Origin: Cytophagaceae bacterium
GTDB taxonomy: Bacteria; Bacteroidota; Bacteroidia; Cytophagales; Cytophagaceae
Length of the DNA: 64,000 bases
Direction of reading: 5' to 3'
Assembly: GCA_021151805.1 (NCBI GenBank)
Contig: JAGKWN010000006.1
Span: 1 to 64,000 of the forward strand
The position numbers were made by a program, and so were the translations under genes. How positions within the stretch are numbered: position 1 is the stretch's first letter; each line of letters starts with the position of its first letter. This document shows, in pieces, positions 26,173 through 35,354 of this stretch. The notes under the pieces were generated by a model. The model was given only the letters and a program-made list of their open reading frames with translations, ran no database searches and was not told the origin of the DNA.

Positions 26173-26874
26173 ATGAAAAAATTAATCATTTTATTCATAT
26201 TTTTTATATCCCTTGGTTTCCAGTGTTTCAGCCAAACGGTTCCCAGCACGGGTAATTCCGGACAGATAAGAGTTTATGATGCCTACCAGCCCCCAAACGG
26301 TTCGTCGTTGGGAACGAAGAATAAAATATCTATTAATCCATTCAGTTTTTTGATCGGTGATTATCCTTTGTATTATGAACGTATGTTTGGCTCTGCATTC
26401 AGCCTTGAACTGGGCGCAGGAGTAACACATGAAAATTTTTTACGCAAGTTTACCGATTTTCAATCTTCGGCAAATTATCCGGGCGATGTAGTAACAAGAA
26501 CGTACCAATTGGGGAGTACCTATAGTATTTCACCTAAAATTTATCTGGATGATGATTGCTTTGAAGGTACCTACATAGCGCTTTATTACAGGCACAGATT
26601 GTACAACAGTAAAGTTAGCGGGTATGAAGGGAACCCCATTAATCCGGTTGATGAATATGCACGGATTAACAGTTTTACATTCAACATGGGGTATGTGCTT
26701 AACCTGGGAAAAAATTTCATGCTCGACTACTACGTCGGGCTTGGCATTCGCACAACCACGTTATCTCAATTTGCAACAGATTATTCTTTTGGGAATACCG
26801 TGTATTATGCTGAATACTCAAAGCAGACACTGCCTACAGGCGTGATGGGTCTTAAATTGGGGTATGCATTTTAA
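26173..26874 (+). CDS. Predicted outer-membrane beta-barrel protein
   Basis: 233 residues with a clear signal peptide (hydrophobic 4-16, cleavage after CFSQ). The mature part has repeated amphipathic strands ending in GVMGLKLGYAF, whose terminal Phe is the classical outer-membrane insertion signal. Similar to DUF3575-like small barrels of Bacteroidota. Function unknown. Its own promoter and a strong terminator make it a single-gene unit. Confidence 0.65.
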   Translation: MKKLIILFIFFISLGFQCFSQTVPSTGNSGQIRVYDAYQPPNGSSLGTKNKISINPFSFLIGDYPLYYERMFGSAFSLELGAGVTHENFLRKFTDFQSSANYPGDVVTRTYQLGSTYSISPKIYLDDDCFEGTYIALYYRHRLYNSKVSGYEGNPINPVDEYARINSFTFNMGYVLNLGKNFMLDYYVGLGIRTTTLSQFATDYSFGNTVYYAEYSKQTLPTGVMGLKLGYAF

Positions 26875-26893
26875 GGTACCAGCCTCTAAAAAT

Positions 26894-26930
26894 AAAAAGA
26901 GGCGTATAATTTATCATACGCCTCTTTTTT
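26894..26930. terminator. Bidirectional terminator
   Basis: AAAAAGAGGCGTAT and its complement form a 14-bp stem around an AT loop with a T-run. It separates the outer-membrane gene from the convergent MORN-like gene. Confidence 0.9.
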
Positions 26931-26958
26931 ATTTTACCAGCGCAAATTGCGGATGAAA

Positions 26959-28560
26959 TTATTTAGGAGAAATGGTGTAATGACATTCTAAATAACTATT
27001 TGCATGAAATGGATAGGTGTAGGGAACAGTTCTATATGCAAAGAATTTTTCAATAGCCGTTTTTATTTTTTTATTCACTACACCATCGATGGATGTTAAA
27101 TGAACAAGCACAAATCCTTTTTGTGAATCAGCAACCATTAAAGACAACGAGCATACAATATTTACCGGGGCCTTAAGTTTTGTTAACACTGCACCGTTTT
27201 TGGTTTGAGCAAAAGCAGTTAGAGAGTCCTGAATCGAATAAAGAAGATTCTTATAAAAATGATCACTACCTTGAAATTTATTCTCCAATTTGGAAATAAT
27301 AAATGCATTTGCATACCCGCCATTTCTGTATCCCTCATTTTCAGGTAGGGGTTTGAATAAAAGCAGGTCGACATCTTTTTCAGGGTGGTATTCTGTATGA
27401 GTTGTTTGCTTATATGAAGGCGTAAAGCCTATCGGTGGGTTGCCATTGGGTCCCCAATAGGCATTGCCGGCACTTTCGCAGCAGGTAGTGGATTTATAGT
27501 TTCCTCTATGATCAAACCAATCTACTTTTTCAACTTCACCATTCTTATAAAAAACCCGTTGCCAAACAATATTATTTTGAATTTGTTCTTTTGTTATAAT
27601 TGTGTCGTTGCGGTATAATTTTTTTGTCTGCACTTTATCAGATCCCGAATATTCAAACGCATATCCATGAAGGTGCCCATTTTTACAAGCAGCCTGCTCA
27701 ATGACTTGTCCGGTATTTGAATAAGAAAATCGAGTACCTTCACGATTTTGGTCATATTGAACAAAAGATTTTGTAGTACCCTCTTCATACATACAGCGAA
27801 CACTATCTAAAATACCCGGTGTTGAATAATAATAATTGCAGGCCGGCTTTCCGCTTTCATAAAAGATAGAACTTAGTTGTTTGCGGTTTTTATCATAAAG
27901 CGTTTTTTCAATTAATACGGAGTCTTTATAATCAACCAGGTATTTATGATACCAGCCATCGTAACTATTGTCTCCATTCCAATGAGCACCTATTTTAAGA
28001 AACAATTTGCCATTTAAAAAAAACATGTTTTTAAAATACCCATGTAAAGTATCCTGTCTGTAAGTGAATGTATTTATAAAGCCGTCTTTGGAGATTATAT
28101 AACAAACACCATGTTTTAAATTATCCTTGAAAGTTAAAACGCTGGGCAATGCGGTTCTTGGGTGATTGTATATAAGCAAGGTGTCGTTGAGGTATGCGTA
28201 ATAATTTTTTTCAGGGCTATAAACATTAAGCCCTACCATTCTTCTGTAATCCTCTTTATACGTAAAATTTCCTTTGGCAAATAATACGCCGTCTTTATCA
28301 TACCAAAAACAGGAGTCCACAAGCATGTTGTTTTTGTATGAGCCTTTGGCTATATACTTACCACTGTTTTTATAATAATTCCTGAACGCACCTTGCATGA
28401 AGCCTTCGCTGTCAACGGTAAATTCCTGATAAATGCTATCCACACCTTTCCCGTTTACACCTACAAAATTTTTAATATGAATAAGATTTAATACAGCCTT
28501 TTGTGCTACTGAAAAAGAAGATATCCAAAAAAATAAACCAATAAATACAACGGGTTTCAT
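26959..28560 (-). CDS. Secreted protein with MORN-like repeats
   Basis: 533 residues with a signal peptide (hydrophobic 4-18, SVAQ cleavage). The centre has repeated short strands of the kind GSYKNNML, KGNFTYKED and GRFSYSNTGQV-like patterns with YxxG turns, as in MORN-variant / YwqK-type proteins. The last 90 residues resemble a TonB-C-like fold (GAVLTKLKAPVNIV...SIDGVVNKKI), common after such repeats in Bacteroidota. No enzyme motif. It is 11 bases downstream of the small acidic gene on the same strand. Role unknown; export to the periplasm is the only firm statement. Confidence 0.6.
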   Translation of the reverse strand: MKPVVFIGLFFWISSFSVAQKAVLNLIHIKNFVGVNGKGVDSIYQEFTVDSEGFMQGAFRNYYKNSGKYIAKGSYKNNMLVDSCFWYDKDGVLFAKGNFTYKEDYRRMVGLNVYSPEKNYYAYLNDTLLIYNHPRTALPSVLTFKDNLKHGVCYIISKDGFINTFTYRQDTLHGYFKNMFFLNGKLFLKIGAHWNGDNSYDGWYHKYLVDYKDSVLIEKTLYDKNRKQLSSIFYESGKPACNYYYSTPGILDSVRCMYEEGTTKSFVQYDQNREGTRFSYSNTGQVIEQAACKNGHLHGYAFEYSGSDKVQTKKLYRNDTIITKEQIQNNIVWQRVFYKNGEVEKVDWFDHRGNYKSTTCCESAGNAYWGPNGNPPIGFTPSYKQTTHTEYHPEKDVDLLLFKPLPENEGYRNGGYANAFIISKLENKFQGSDHFYKNLLYSIQDSLTAFAQTKNGAVLTKLKAPVNIVCSLSLMVADSQKGFVLVHLTSIDGVVNKKIKTAIEKFFAYRTVPYTYPFHANSYLECHYTISPK

Positions 28561-28571
28561 GCTATTAAAAA

Positions 28572-28970
28572 TTAATTCTCTTCATAATCTTTGTTCAGCT
28601 TCAGGCGTATGTAATACATCAGCGAGTGCTCTTCAACAGAAACATACTTATCACTTTTTGCAATCTTGTTCAGCTCCTGCACAATAAGCTCGTAAATAGT
28701 AAACGGTATATCGATTTTGTTTGTCAGTGCTTCGATCAGATCCATTTTATCCTGCTCAGAGAGTTTATGGGTATACGTGTTTACTTCTGCCAGCACAGCA
28801 TCCTTCTGTTCTTCTGTCAGGAAAAATACATTTACCAATGTATTTCGCAGACTTTCGTTTAGTGTCTGCGCTTCTTCTTTGCTGATTACAAAATCAGATT
28901 CTGCCAGAAAAATATATAAGAATGATACTAAGTAATTTAAATCCCAATGCTCTAAAACCTCGCCTTTCAT
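28572..28970 (-). CDS. Small helical TerB-like protein
   Basis: 132 residues, acidic, wholly helical, with no signal or membrane segment. The pattern of two similar halves (FLAESDFVISKEEAQTL and LNKIAKSDKYVSVEEHSLM) with acidic residues in loops is like the TerB fold, a metal-binding helical domain. Identity is low, so this is a suggestion. It is followed closely by the MORN-like secreted protein gene, and the two may form an operon. Confidence 0.5.
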   Translation of the reverse strand: MKGEVLEHWDLNYLVSFLYIFLAESDFVISKEEAQTLNESLRNTLVNVFFLTEEQKDAVLAEVNTYTHKLSEQDKMDLIEALTNKIDIPFTIYELIVQELNKIAKSDKYVSVEEHSLMYYIRLKLNKDYEEN

Positions 28971-29238
28971 GATCTGTTTAAAATTTTGACAAAGGTAATT
29001 GAATAAAGCGCCATTCTGAATTCGTTCTGTAAAAGATTTTAGCTACATCCGGGGAAAGAATAGGATAAATTCCAGCAGTTTCGTTGAGCTGCCTTAGATT
29101 CAACAAAAACTACAGAAAAACAACTGTGTGAATCAGCCTAATCGCAACCCATTTTTTTACCAAGAGATTTTTTCAGAATTCCGTTTTTTCTGCTTTGTGT
29201 TGTATCTTGCAGTATAATTGATTGCGCTATAAGTACGA

Positions 29239-30006
29239 ATGAAGGGCTTTTTTAAAAAATACCTTGGGTTTATTTATTCCAGGAAAGAAGAATCTCTTTC
29301 CGAAAACCAGCATACAGATAAACGGGAAGAAAGCGAAAACCAGCCGGAAGTAGCGGCTGCAGAATTTGTTTTTCAATCGGCAGTAGAAGAAGAAGAGGGA
29401 TTTGAAGCATTTGCCAGATACCTGTCTTTACGGATCATAAGCAAAACAAATATTGAATCGTTTCCTGTAGATGAGTTTTATGTGCGTGAAGACCTGGATG
29501 ATACGATAACTATTCTGGTATTGGATTACCCGGCTTCAATTGAGCACGTAGTACGCGCAAACGCCACAGATTGGGGCAAGACCGAAAGCGAACTGTTTGA
29601 ACGTGCACTAAGAAATTTACAGGAAACACATCACCGGGTGATTATTCCATACGAAGGGCATCCGCAGGCCGGCATGCTGACCGTTTCCGGCGATGACCCG
29701 TTTAAAACATCAACCGTGCTTTACCTGGAAGAATACCCCGCGCTGCAGGGCACACACGGCGCACTGGTGGCACTGCCTGATAAAGATACATTCATTTGCA
29801 AAACGCTTGAAGATGATATTTCTCTTGAAGTAGGGATGCAGTTTCTGGTGCACTTTACCGATGAAACCTATCACAACTCCGAATCCAGAATTTCAAAACA
29901 GATCTACTGGTACTTTAACGGAGAGTTTACCGTTATACCGTACAGTATTGGTATTGAGCGCATGACATACGTACTTCCATTTGATTTAGAGGACCGTTTA
30001 TTCTAG
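29239..30006 (+). CDS. DUF1444 (YtpQ)-like protein
   Basis: 255 residues. A basic N-terminus and an acidic linker (30-60) precede a domain that resembles YtpQ of Bacillus: IIPY near residue 136, an NATDWGKTESELFERAL helix and a conserved LVALPDKDTFIC. The reading frame is clean and ends before asnB by 75 bases. Function is unknown. Co-expression with asnB is possible, but a weak hairpin sits between them. Confidence 0.6.
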   Translation: MKGFFKKYLGFIYSRKEESLSENQHTDKREESENQPEVAAAEFVFQSAVEEEEGFEAFARYLSLRIISKTNIESFPVDEFYVREDLDDTITILVLDYPASIEHVVRANATDWGKTESELFERALRNLQETHHRVIIPYEGHPQAGMLTVSGDDPFKTSTVLYLEEYPALQGTHGALVALPDKDTFICKTLEDDISLEVGMQFLVHFTDETYHNSESRISKQIYWYFNGEFTVIPYSIGIERMTYVLPFDLEDRLF

Positions 30007-30081
30007 AGTCGTTTGAACATGTGAAGCATGTATTTTTATATAGTAACCGGATTTTTATCAAATAAATTTACCTTGTAGGAT

Positions 30082-31935
30082 ATGTGTGGAATTGCAGGAT
30101 TTATTTCGTCGACATGGGGGCCGCATGACCTGGTTAAAATGACCCGTCGGCTGCAGCACCGCGGGCCCGATGCCGAAGGCTTTTATAACAACCGTGAACA
30201 AAATATTTTCCTGGGTCACCGCCGGCTGAGTATTCTAGACCTTTCTGAAGCAGCCAACCAGCCATTTTATTCCAAAGACAAAAGGTATGTAATGGTTTTC
30301 AATGGTGAAGTATTTAATTACCAGGAGATCGCTGCCAAGAACAACATCACAACAGTAACCACAAGCGATACCGAAGTTATTATAGAACTGTTCGCGCAAA
30401 AAGGTGCGCAGGCTTTTAAGGAATTCAACGGCATGTTTGCCATAGCGATCTGGGATACACTGGAAGAAAAGCTAACACTGGTACGTGACCGCTTTGGTAT
30501 CAAACCGGTTTGCTATTATGATGGTCCGGATGGCTTCGCTTTTGCTTCGGAAATCAAATCAATCATACAGCTGCCAATCCCACGGCTGATCAATAGTGAG
30601 GCGCTGGCAGATTATCTGTTCCTTGAATACATTCCCAAGCCCAACACCATTTTTCAGAATATTAAAAAGCTGACCAACGGATGTTACCTGGAAATAGGAA
30701 AGGATCTTCGCATACAAATTAAAACCTATTACGACATCCGTGATAAGTATAATCCATTCGTTGTAAAAGAAGAAGACGCCATTTCGCAATTTCAGGATAT
30801 ACTTTCAAATGCTGTGAAAACCCGTATGATCAGCGATGTGCCGGTGGGTACGTTTTTGAGTGGCGGTGTTGACTCTTCTTTGATCACAGCAAAATTTCAG
30901 GAGAACAGCGCACAATCTGTAGATAGCTATACGATTGGTTTCGAAGAAAAGAAATACGACGAAAGTGTATATGCCCAACGCGTAGCAACCATCTTACAAA
31001 CCAATCACCACGAACGCCGGTTTAATTCCGAAGATATATTTTCTGAATTGAAAAACGCAGTAGAATTTTACGACGAACCGTTTGCTGTAGCATCTGTCAT
31101 GCCCAGCATGCTTGTTTCGGGCATTGCCCGGCAACATGCTGCAGTAGCCCTATCCGGCGATGGCGGTGACGAACTTTTTATGGGTTACAATACATACAAG
31201 TGGTACGAGCGCATGTCTACACTCAAGCGCATGGGCGGTAAACCTGCACTGAACCTGGCAGAGAAAATGCTGGCAACCATGGGTGGCAAGCCTGCAATAA
31301 AAGCCCGTTTGTTTGATGGCTGGAAAGATCAGCACCCATACATAAACCTGTGGTCGCAGGATCAGCAAATGTTTACACAGAAGGAAGTTGGCAAGCTGTT
31401 GAACTATGCATACAAACACCAGACAACCATACCTTACTGGGAGTCGCTGGAAAAGGCCAATATGAACGATATGCAGGAGGTTTCTTTATTCGACATTCAA
31501 TACTACCTGGCAGATGACCTCATGTATAAAATGGATATTGCATCTATGCGACACGGACTTGAAGTACGTTGTCCGTTTTTAGATTACAACCTGGTTGAAT
31601 ATGCCGTGAACCTGCCAGTAGAACTTAAGATTAAAAACGGCAGCCAGAAATATATTCTGAAAAAAGCGCTTGAAAAATACCTGCCCAACGACAAGGATAT
31701 TATATACAGAACAAAGTGGGGATTTGCAGCGCCTTCGGAAGAATGGTTGAAGGAATCGCACAAGTATTTAATAGACCAGTATCTGGCGCCCAAGCGCATT
31801 ACGGAACAAGGTATTTTCTCTTCCAGGGAGATCAGCAAACTGGTAGCTTCTTTCCGGGAAGGAAATTATTTTCATGGCAAAAGAATCTGGGCATTGATCA
31901 TCTTCCAGCTGTGGTATGATCAGTATATGAATTGA
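30082..31935 (+). CDS. asnB: Asparagine synthase, glutamine-hydrolysing
   Basis: Amidates aspartate, or a related carboxylate in specialised paralogues, using glutamine and ATP. 617 residues, class-II amidotransferase plus synthetase. The nucleophile is Cys2 (MCGIAGF), RLQHRGPDAEG and VFNGEVFNY mark the glutaminase pocket, SGGVDSS is the ATP-pyrophosphatase P-loop near residue 262, and ALSGDGGDELF follows. Length exceeds that of E. coli AsnB, as in the longer exopolysaccharide-associated class. No sugar-chain gene is adjacent, so housekeeping asparagine synthesis is the simplest reading. Confidence 0.93.
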   Translation: MCGIAGFISSTWGPHDLVKMTRRLQHRGPDAEGFYNNREQNIFLGHRRLSILDLSEAANQPFYSKDKRYVMVFNGEVFNYQEIAAKNNITTVTTSDTEVIIELFAQKGAQAFKEFNGMFAIAIWDTLEEKLTLVRDRFGIKPVCYYDGPDGFAFASEIKSIIQLPIPRLINSEALADYLFLEYIPKPNTIFQNIKKLTNGCYLEIGKDLRIQIKTYYDIRDKYNPFVVKEEDAISQFQDILSNAVKTRMISDVPVGTFLSGGVDSSLITAKFQENSAQSVDSYTIGFEEKKYDESVYAQRVATILQTNHHERRFNSEDIFSELKNAVEFYDEPFAVASVMPSMLVSGIARQHAAVALSGDGGDELFMGYNTYKWYERMSTLKRMGGKPALNLAEKMLATMGGKPAIKARLFDGWKDQHPYINLWSQDQQMFTQKEVGKLLNYAYKHQTTIPYWESLEKANMNDMQEVSLFDIQYYLADDLMYKMDIASMRHGLEVRCPFLDYNLVEYAVNLPVELKIKNGSQKYILKKALEKYLPNDKDIIYRTKWGFAAPSEEWLKESHKYLIDQYLAPKRITEQGIFSSREISKLVASFREGNYFHGKRIWALIIFQLWYDQYMN

Positions 31936-31939
31936 ACGT

Positions 31940-31973
31940 ATCGTTCAGAATAAATCCATTCATTCTGAACGAT
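31940..31973. terminator. Shared hairpin between asnB and the sugar transporter
   Basis: ATCGTTCAGAAT and its exact complement form a 12-bp stem with a 10-base loop. It lacks a long T-run, so termination is likely but not certain. Confidence 0.6.
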
Positions 31974-31981
31974 ATGGGATA

Positions 31982-33256
31982 TCAATAAAAATTATTTTTC
32001 TTTTCGTAAACAGAGCCTTTAGAACCGAACCAGATTAAAAATGCATAAGCAATAATCAGGATCGGGAAGGCAGAGATGATTGAATATTCAGTCAGTAAAT
32101 TAATAAAGATAAACGGAACAACTGCACCTCCGAAAACACTCATCACCAATACAGAACTGGCTTTCATAGAATATTTACCCATGCCGTCTATACCCATGGT
32201 AAATACCGTTGGCCATACAATTGAGTTACACAAACCTACGAACACCAGTATATACAATGCCGGATCATACGTTCCCTCAGCTGTAAGATAATGATCATCG
32301 TTGTTAACGATCAGATACAACACAAGCAGGAAAATTGCCAGGCTGCCTGAAAACTTCATCAGTTTACGTGGGCTGGTAGCAACAAACAATAAACCTGCTC
32401 CAATGAATCTTCCCAGCAAGGCTAAGCCCCAGTAATAAGAAATCAATTCATCGCTTTTCATGGAAATATAGTATGCTAAAGATACTTCAGCACCTACATA
32501 TAAGAATAAGGTTAATGCACCATTGATTACCTGTGGATACTGGATGATAAATTTACGAGGCTCAGCTTCATTGTTGCGGATCAGTGGTTGTTGATCCTGC
32601 AGGCTGATCTTCGGTAGTTCTGAAAGAAGCACGATCAGCATCAGCAAAAACCAGATAGAACCAAACAGAATGTAAGGCAGTTGAACGAATAATATTTTAT
32701 GATGCATCAATTCATCCGGCGACATGGTAGAAAAGCTGTCGGGCTTGATGCCTGCAATGGAAAGGAAAAGACCACCGGCTAAGATTGGAGCGAGGAACGC
32801 ACCCATGGAATTGAACGCCTGTACAAAAGACAATTTAGCAGCACCCTTGCCGCGCATACCTAACAAAGCTACATATGGATTTGAAGCAACCTGAAGAAAT
32901 GTAAAGCCTGAACCAAGTACAAACAAGGCAAGAATAAGTTTATAAAAGGAATGGGAACCGGCTGCCGGGTAGAACAGGAAGCAACCTAAACTTGCCAGAC
33001 CTGAACCAATAATGATTCCTTTACGGAAACCAACCTTATTAATAATAGCGCCTGCCGGTAGTGCAACAACAAAATAAGTACTATACAGGGCCAGGTTAAC
33101 GCTCAATGACTCTTCATAACTGAGTTTAAACACATCCCTTAATTCATCAATCAACGCTATATTCAATACTGTGATTAATCCCCACATAAAGAACAGTGTC
33201 GAAAGCACCAGAAAAACCTTTGTGTAATTGATCGAATTGTTATTATTAGTATACAT
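31982..33256 (-). CDS. FucP/GluP-type sugar:proton symporter (MFS)
   Basis: 424 residues from the Met at 33256; the ORF is open ten codons further but that extension is cysteine- and histidine-bearing and unlike the family. Twelve hydrophobic helices. LFFMWGLITVLNIALIDELR near residue 20 and SGFTFLQVASNPYVALLG near 115 match the L-fucose and glucose/galactose permease group. Probable inner-membrane hexose uptake. It is not next to a catabolic gene. A TGTGC-TAT-GCACA inverted repeat (33273-33285) lies just upstream and could be an operator. Confidence 0.87.
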   Translation of the reverse strand: MYTNNNNSINYTKVFLVLSTLFFMWGLITVLNIALIDELRDVFKLSYEESLSVNLALYSTYFVVALPAGAIINKVGFRKGIIIGSGLASLGCFLFYPAAGSHSFYKLILALFVLGSGFTFLQVASNPYVALLGMRGKGAAKLSFVQAFNSMGAFLAPILAGGLFLSIAGIKPDSFSTMSPDELMHHKILFVQLPYILFGSIWFLLMLIVLLSELPKISLQDQQPLIRNNEAEPRKFIIQYPQVINGALTLFLYVGAEVSLAYYISMKSDELISYYWGLALLGRFIGAGLLFVATSPRKLMKFSGSLAIFLLVLYLIVNNDDHYLTAEGTYDPALYILVFVGLCNSIVWPTVFTMGIDGMGKYSMKASSVLVMSVFGGAVVPFIFINLLTEYSIISAFPILIIAYAFLIWFGSKGSVYEKKNNFY

Positions 33257-33414
33257 AATGGGTACTATTTTATGTGCTATGCACAAACCTGAATCTGATT
33301 CTGTACGAATAATCGAATTTTTGGTTTGCTTTTTAATTTACAATTTTAAAACTTTTGAATAAAATGCATTGCCAATAATTTTTTATTCTGGGCTTAAAGT
33401 ATTAATTCGCAGGT

Positions 33415-33720
33415 ATGATTTTATTCAACACCACATTTAATCTTGACCCTGCCATTGAGGACGCCTGGTTGCTCTGGGCCAGAGATGTGTATTTTACATT
33501 GGCACTTGATTCAGGCTATGTTCATAGGCACCATTTAATGAAATTAAGATACGAAACCGAAAACAGCGGCAGCACCTATAGCCTGCAATTGTTTTTTGAA
33601 AAAGATTCGCACGTAGAAAAGTTTCTTGAAGAGTATGAATATAAGGCAATTGAAGAACTGGCAAAACGCTTCAGTTCAAATGCCGTGTATTTTCAGACGA
33701 TTCTGGACGTAGTTATATAA
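33415..33720 (+). CDS. DUF4286-family small protein
   Basis: 101 residues of a dimeric alpha-beta (ferredoxin-like) fold: ILFNTTFNLDPAIEDAWLLW at the N-terminus and YETENSGSTYSLQLFFE in the middle are family-like. No catalytic motif or export signal. It lies alone between the convergent transporter-side region and serS. Function unknown; the name is from recognised pattern only. Confidence 0.6.
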   Translation: MILFNTTFNLDPAIEDAWLLWARDVYFTLALDSGYVHRHHLMKLRYETENSGSTYSLQLFFEKDSHVEKFLEEYEYKAIEELAKRFSSNAVYFQTILDVVI

Positions 33721-33730
33721 TAAAAAATAA

Positions 33731-33765
33731 TACAGCAGAAGCAGCCCCGGGCAGCTTCTGCTGTA
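33731..33765. terminator. Hairpin between DUF4286 gene and serS
   Basis: TACAGCAGAAGC pairs exactly with 33754-33765 around an 11-base loop. No T-run is present, yet the convergent position fits a shared terminator. Confidence 0.65.
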
Positions 33766-33772
33766 AAGAATA

Positions 33773-35044
33773 TTAGTTGATCAGATCAAATCCGGTATAC
33801 GACTGAAGTATTTTTGGAATCCGGATGCCTTCAGCAGTTTGATTGTTTTCCAGAATAGATGCAACGATACGTGGCAATGCTAAAGCAGAGCCGTTCAGGG
33901 TGTGCAGCAACTGTGTTTTACCTTCGGTTTTATAACGAAGCTTTAAGCGGTTCGCCTGGTAGTTTTCAAAGTTACTTACAGAACTCACTTCCAGCCAGCG
34001 TTTCTGCGCAGCTGAATATACTTCAAAGTCGAAGGTTAATGCAGACGTGAAACTCATGTCGCCGCCGCATAAATGCAGGATGCGGTACGGAAGTTCCAGT
34101 TTCTCCAGCAGACCTTGTACATGCTTTTTCATTTCTTCCAGAATCGCATAAGAATCTTCAGGCTTTGCGATCTGCACCAGCTCTACTTTATCGAACTGGT
34201 GCAGGCGGTTTAATCCGCGTACATCAGCACCCCATGAGCCCGCCTCTCTTCTGAAACATGGCGTGTAGCCTGTGTTACGGATCGGAAGGTCTTCATCCTT
34301 GATGATCATATCGCGGTACATATTCGTGATCGGCACTTCTGCTGTCGGGATCAGATAAAGTTTATCTTCATTAGCGAAATACATCTGACCGTCTTTATCC
34401 GGCAGCTGTCCGGTACCATAACCGGAAGCTTCGTTTACCATGATGGGCGGCTGCACTTCTATGTAGCCCGCACTGGTAGCTTCGTCAAGGAAGAAGTTGA
34501 TTAATGCACGTTGTAAGCGCGCACCTTTATTTTTATACACAGGGAACCCTGCACCTGTGATTTTAACACCGGTTTCAAAATCAATGATGTCGTATTTTTT
34601 TATAAGCTCCCAGTGTGGTTGCGCGTCAGCATGCAGCGTTGGAATGGTGCCGGCAGAAAAGATCGTTATGTTTTCTTCGGCTGTACGGCCAACAGGTACA
34701 CTGCTGTGCGGCAGGTTCGGCAGCTTCACAAGATGTGTGTTCAGCTCTTCTTCTTTAACCGTAAGCAGATCCTGCAGATCCTTGATTTTATTTCTTAAAT
34801 CGGTAGATGCAAGCTTCTCTTTTTCGGCTTCATCTTTTTTACCCGATTTCATTAATTCACCTATTAATTTTGCTTTTTGGTTTGCTTCAGCCTGTAGAAG
34901 ATCTAAGGTGTGTTGAGTCTCACGTCTGGTCTGATCGATCTGAAGAATCTCATCCACTTTTTGTTCTGCATCGGCAAAATATTTCTTTTTTAAGCCCTCC
35001 AGAACGACCGCTTTATTTTCGCGGATATAATTGATTTGCAACAT
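33773..35044 (-). CDS. serS: Seryl-tRNA synthetase
   Basis: Charges tRNA-Ser in the cytoplasm. 423 residues, normal length. The N-terminal 110 residues are the long antiparallel coiled coil (ETQHTLDLLQAEANQKAKLI). Class-II motif 2 is CFRREAGSWGADVRGLNRLH trimmed here to FRREAGSWGADVRG, and motif 3 is NGSALALPRIVASILEN. All active-site signatures look intact. Its start lies 310 bases from the rho ATG in divergent orientation. Confidence 0.97.
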   Translation of the reverse strand: MLQINYIRENKAVVLEGLKKKYFADAEQKVDEILQIDQTRRETQHTLDLLQAEANQKAKLIGELMKSGKKDEAEKEKLASTDLRNKIKDLQDLLTVKEEELNTHLVKLPNLPHSSVPVGRTAEENITIFSAGTIPTLHADAQPHWELIKKYDIIDFETGVKITGAGFPVYKNKGARLQRALINFFLDEATSAGYIEVQPPIMVNEASGYGTGQLPDKDGQMYFANEDKLYLIPTAEVPITNMYRDMIIKDEDLPIRNTGYTPCFRREAGSWGADVRGLNRLHQFDKVELVQIAKPEDSYAILEEMKKHVQGLLEKLELPYRILHLCGGDMSFTSALTFDFEVYSAAQKRWLEVSSVSNFENYQANRLKLRYKTEGKTQLLHTLNGSALALPRIVASILENNQTAEGIRIPKILQSYTGFDLIN

Positions 35045-35354
35045 TTTTGGTCGTATTAACGTATTTTAGGTAACGGAAACGCAAGTTACAAGAAATACGG
35101 ATTATTAGTAATCTATTTAATTTAATTAAGATTAAAGGTTTTCCTTACTTAAAACTTGACAATGAATGGAACTTCCCCTATACTTGTAACATCAAAATCG
35201 TAAACAGCTACAATTTTCTGCTGCTCGCCTAATTTCAAATACCAATAAGCCATTCTTTTATTGCTTGAATCTCAGGTTTCGCACGCAAACTGTGTACACT
35301 ACGAAATAAACTCCCCTTTGCACATTAGAATTCAATTACACCGCAAAAACATTT
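35045..35354. other. Divergent serS-rho promoter region and rho leader
   Basis: 310 bases without a gene. It holds the rho promoter at 35156-35186 and then a leader of about 160 bases that is C-rich, G-poor and weakly structured (for example CTCCCCTTTGCAC at 35309-35321). Such a leader could be a rut-like Rho-loading site for autoregulation. Confidence 0.5.
35156..35186 (+). promoter_or_regulatory. Probable rho promoter
   Basis: TTG (35156-35158, in CTTGAC) and TATACTTG (35179-35186) are spaced by 20 bases. The -7 box has one mismatch to TAnnTTTG. Confidence 0.6.

Noticed and set aside
30017..30031. ACATG/CATGT hairpin after the DUF1444-like gene as a terminator
   Set aside because: A 5-bp AT-rich stem is too weak, although a short T-run follows.
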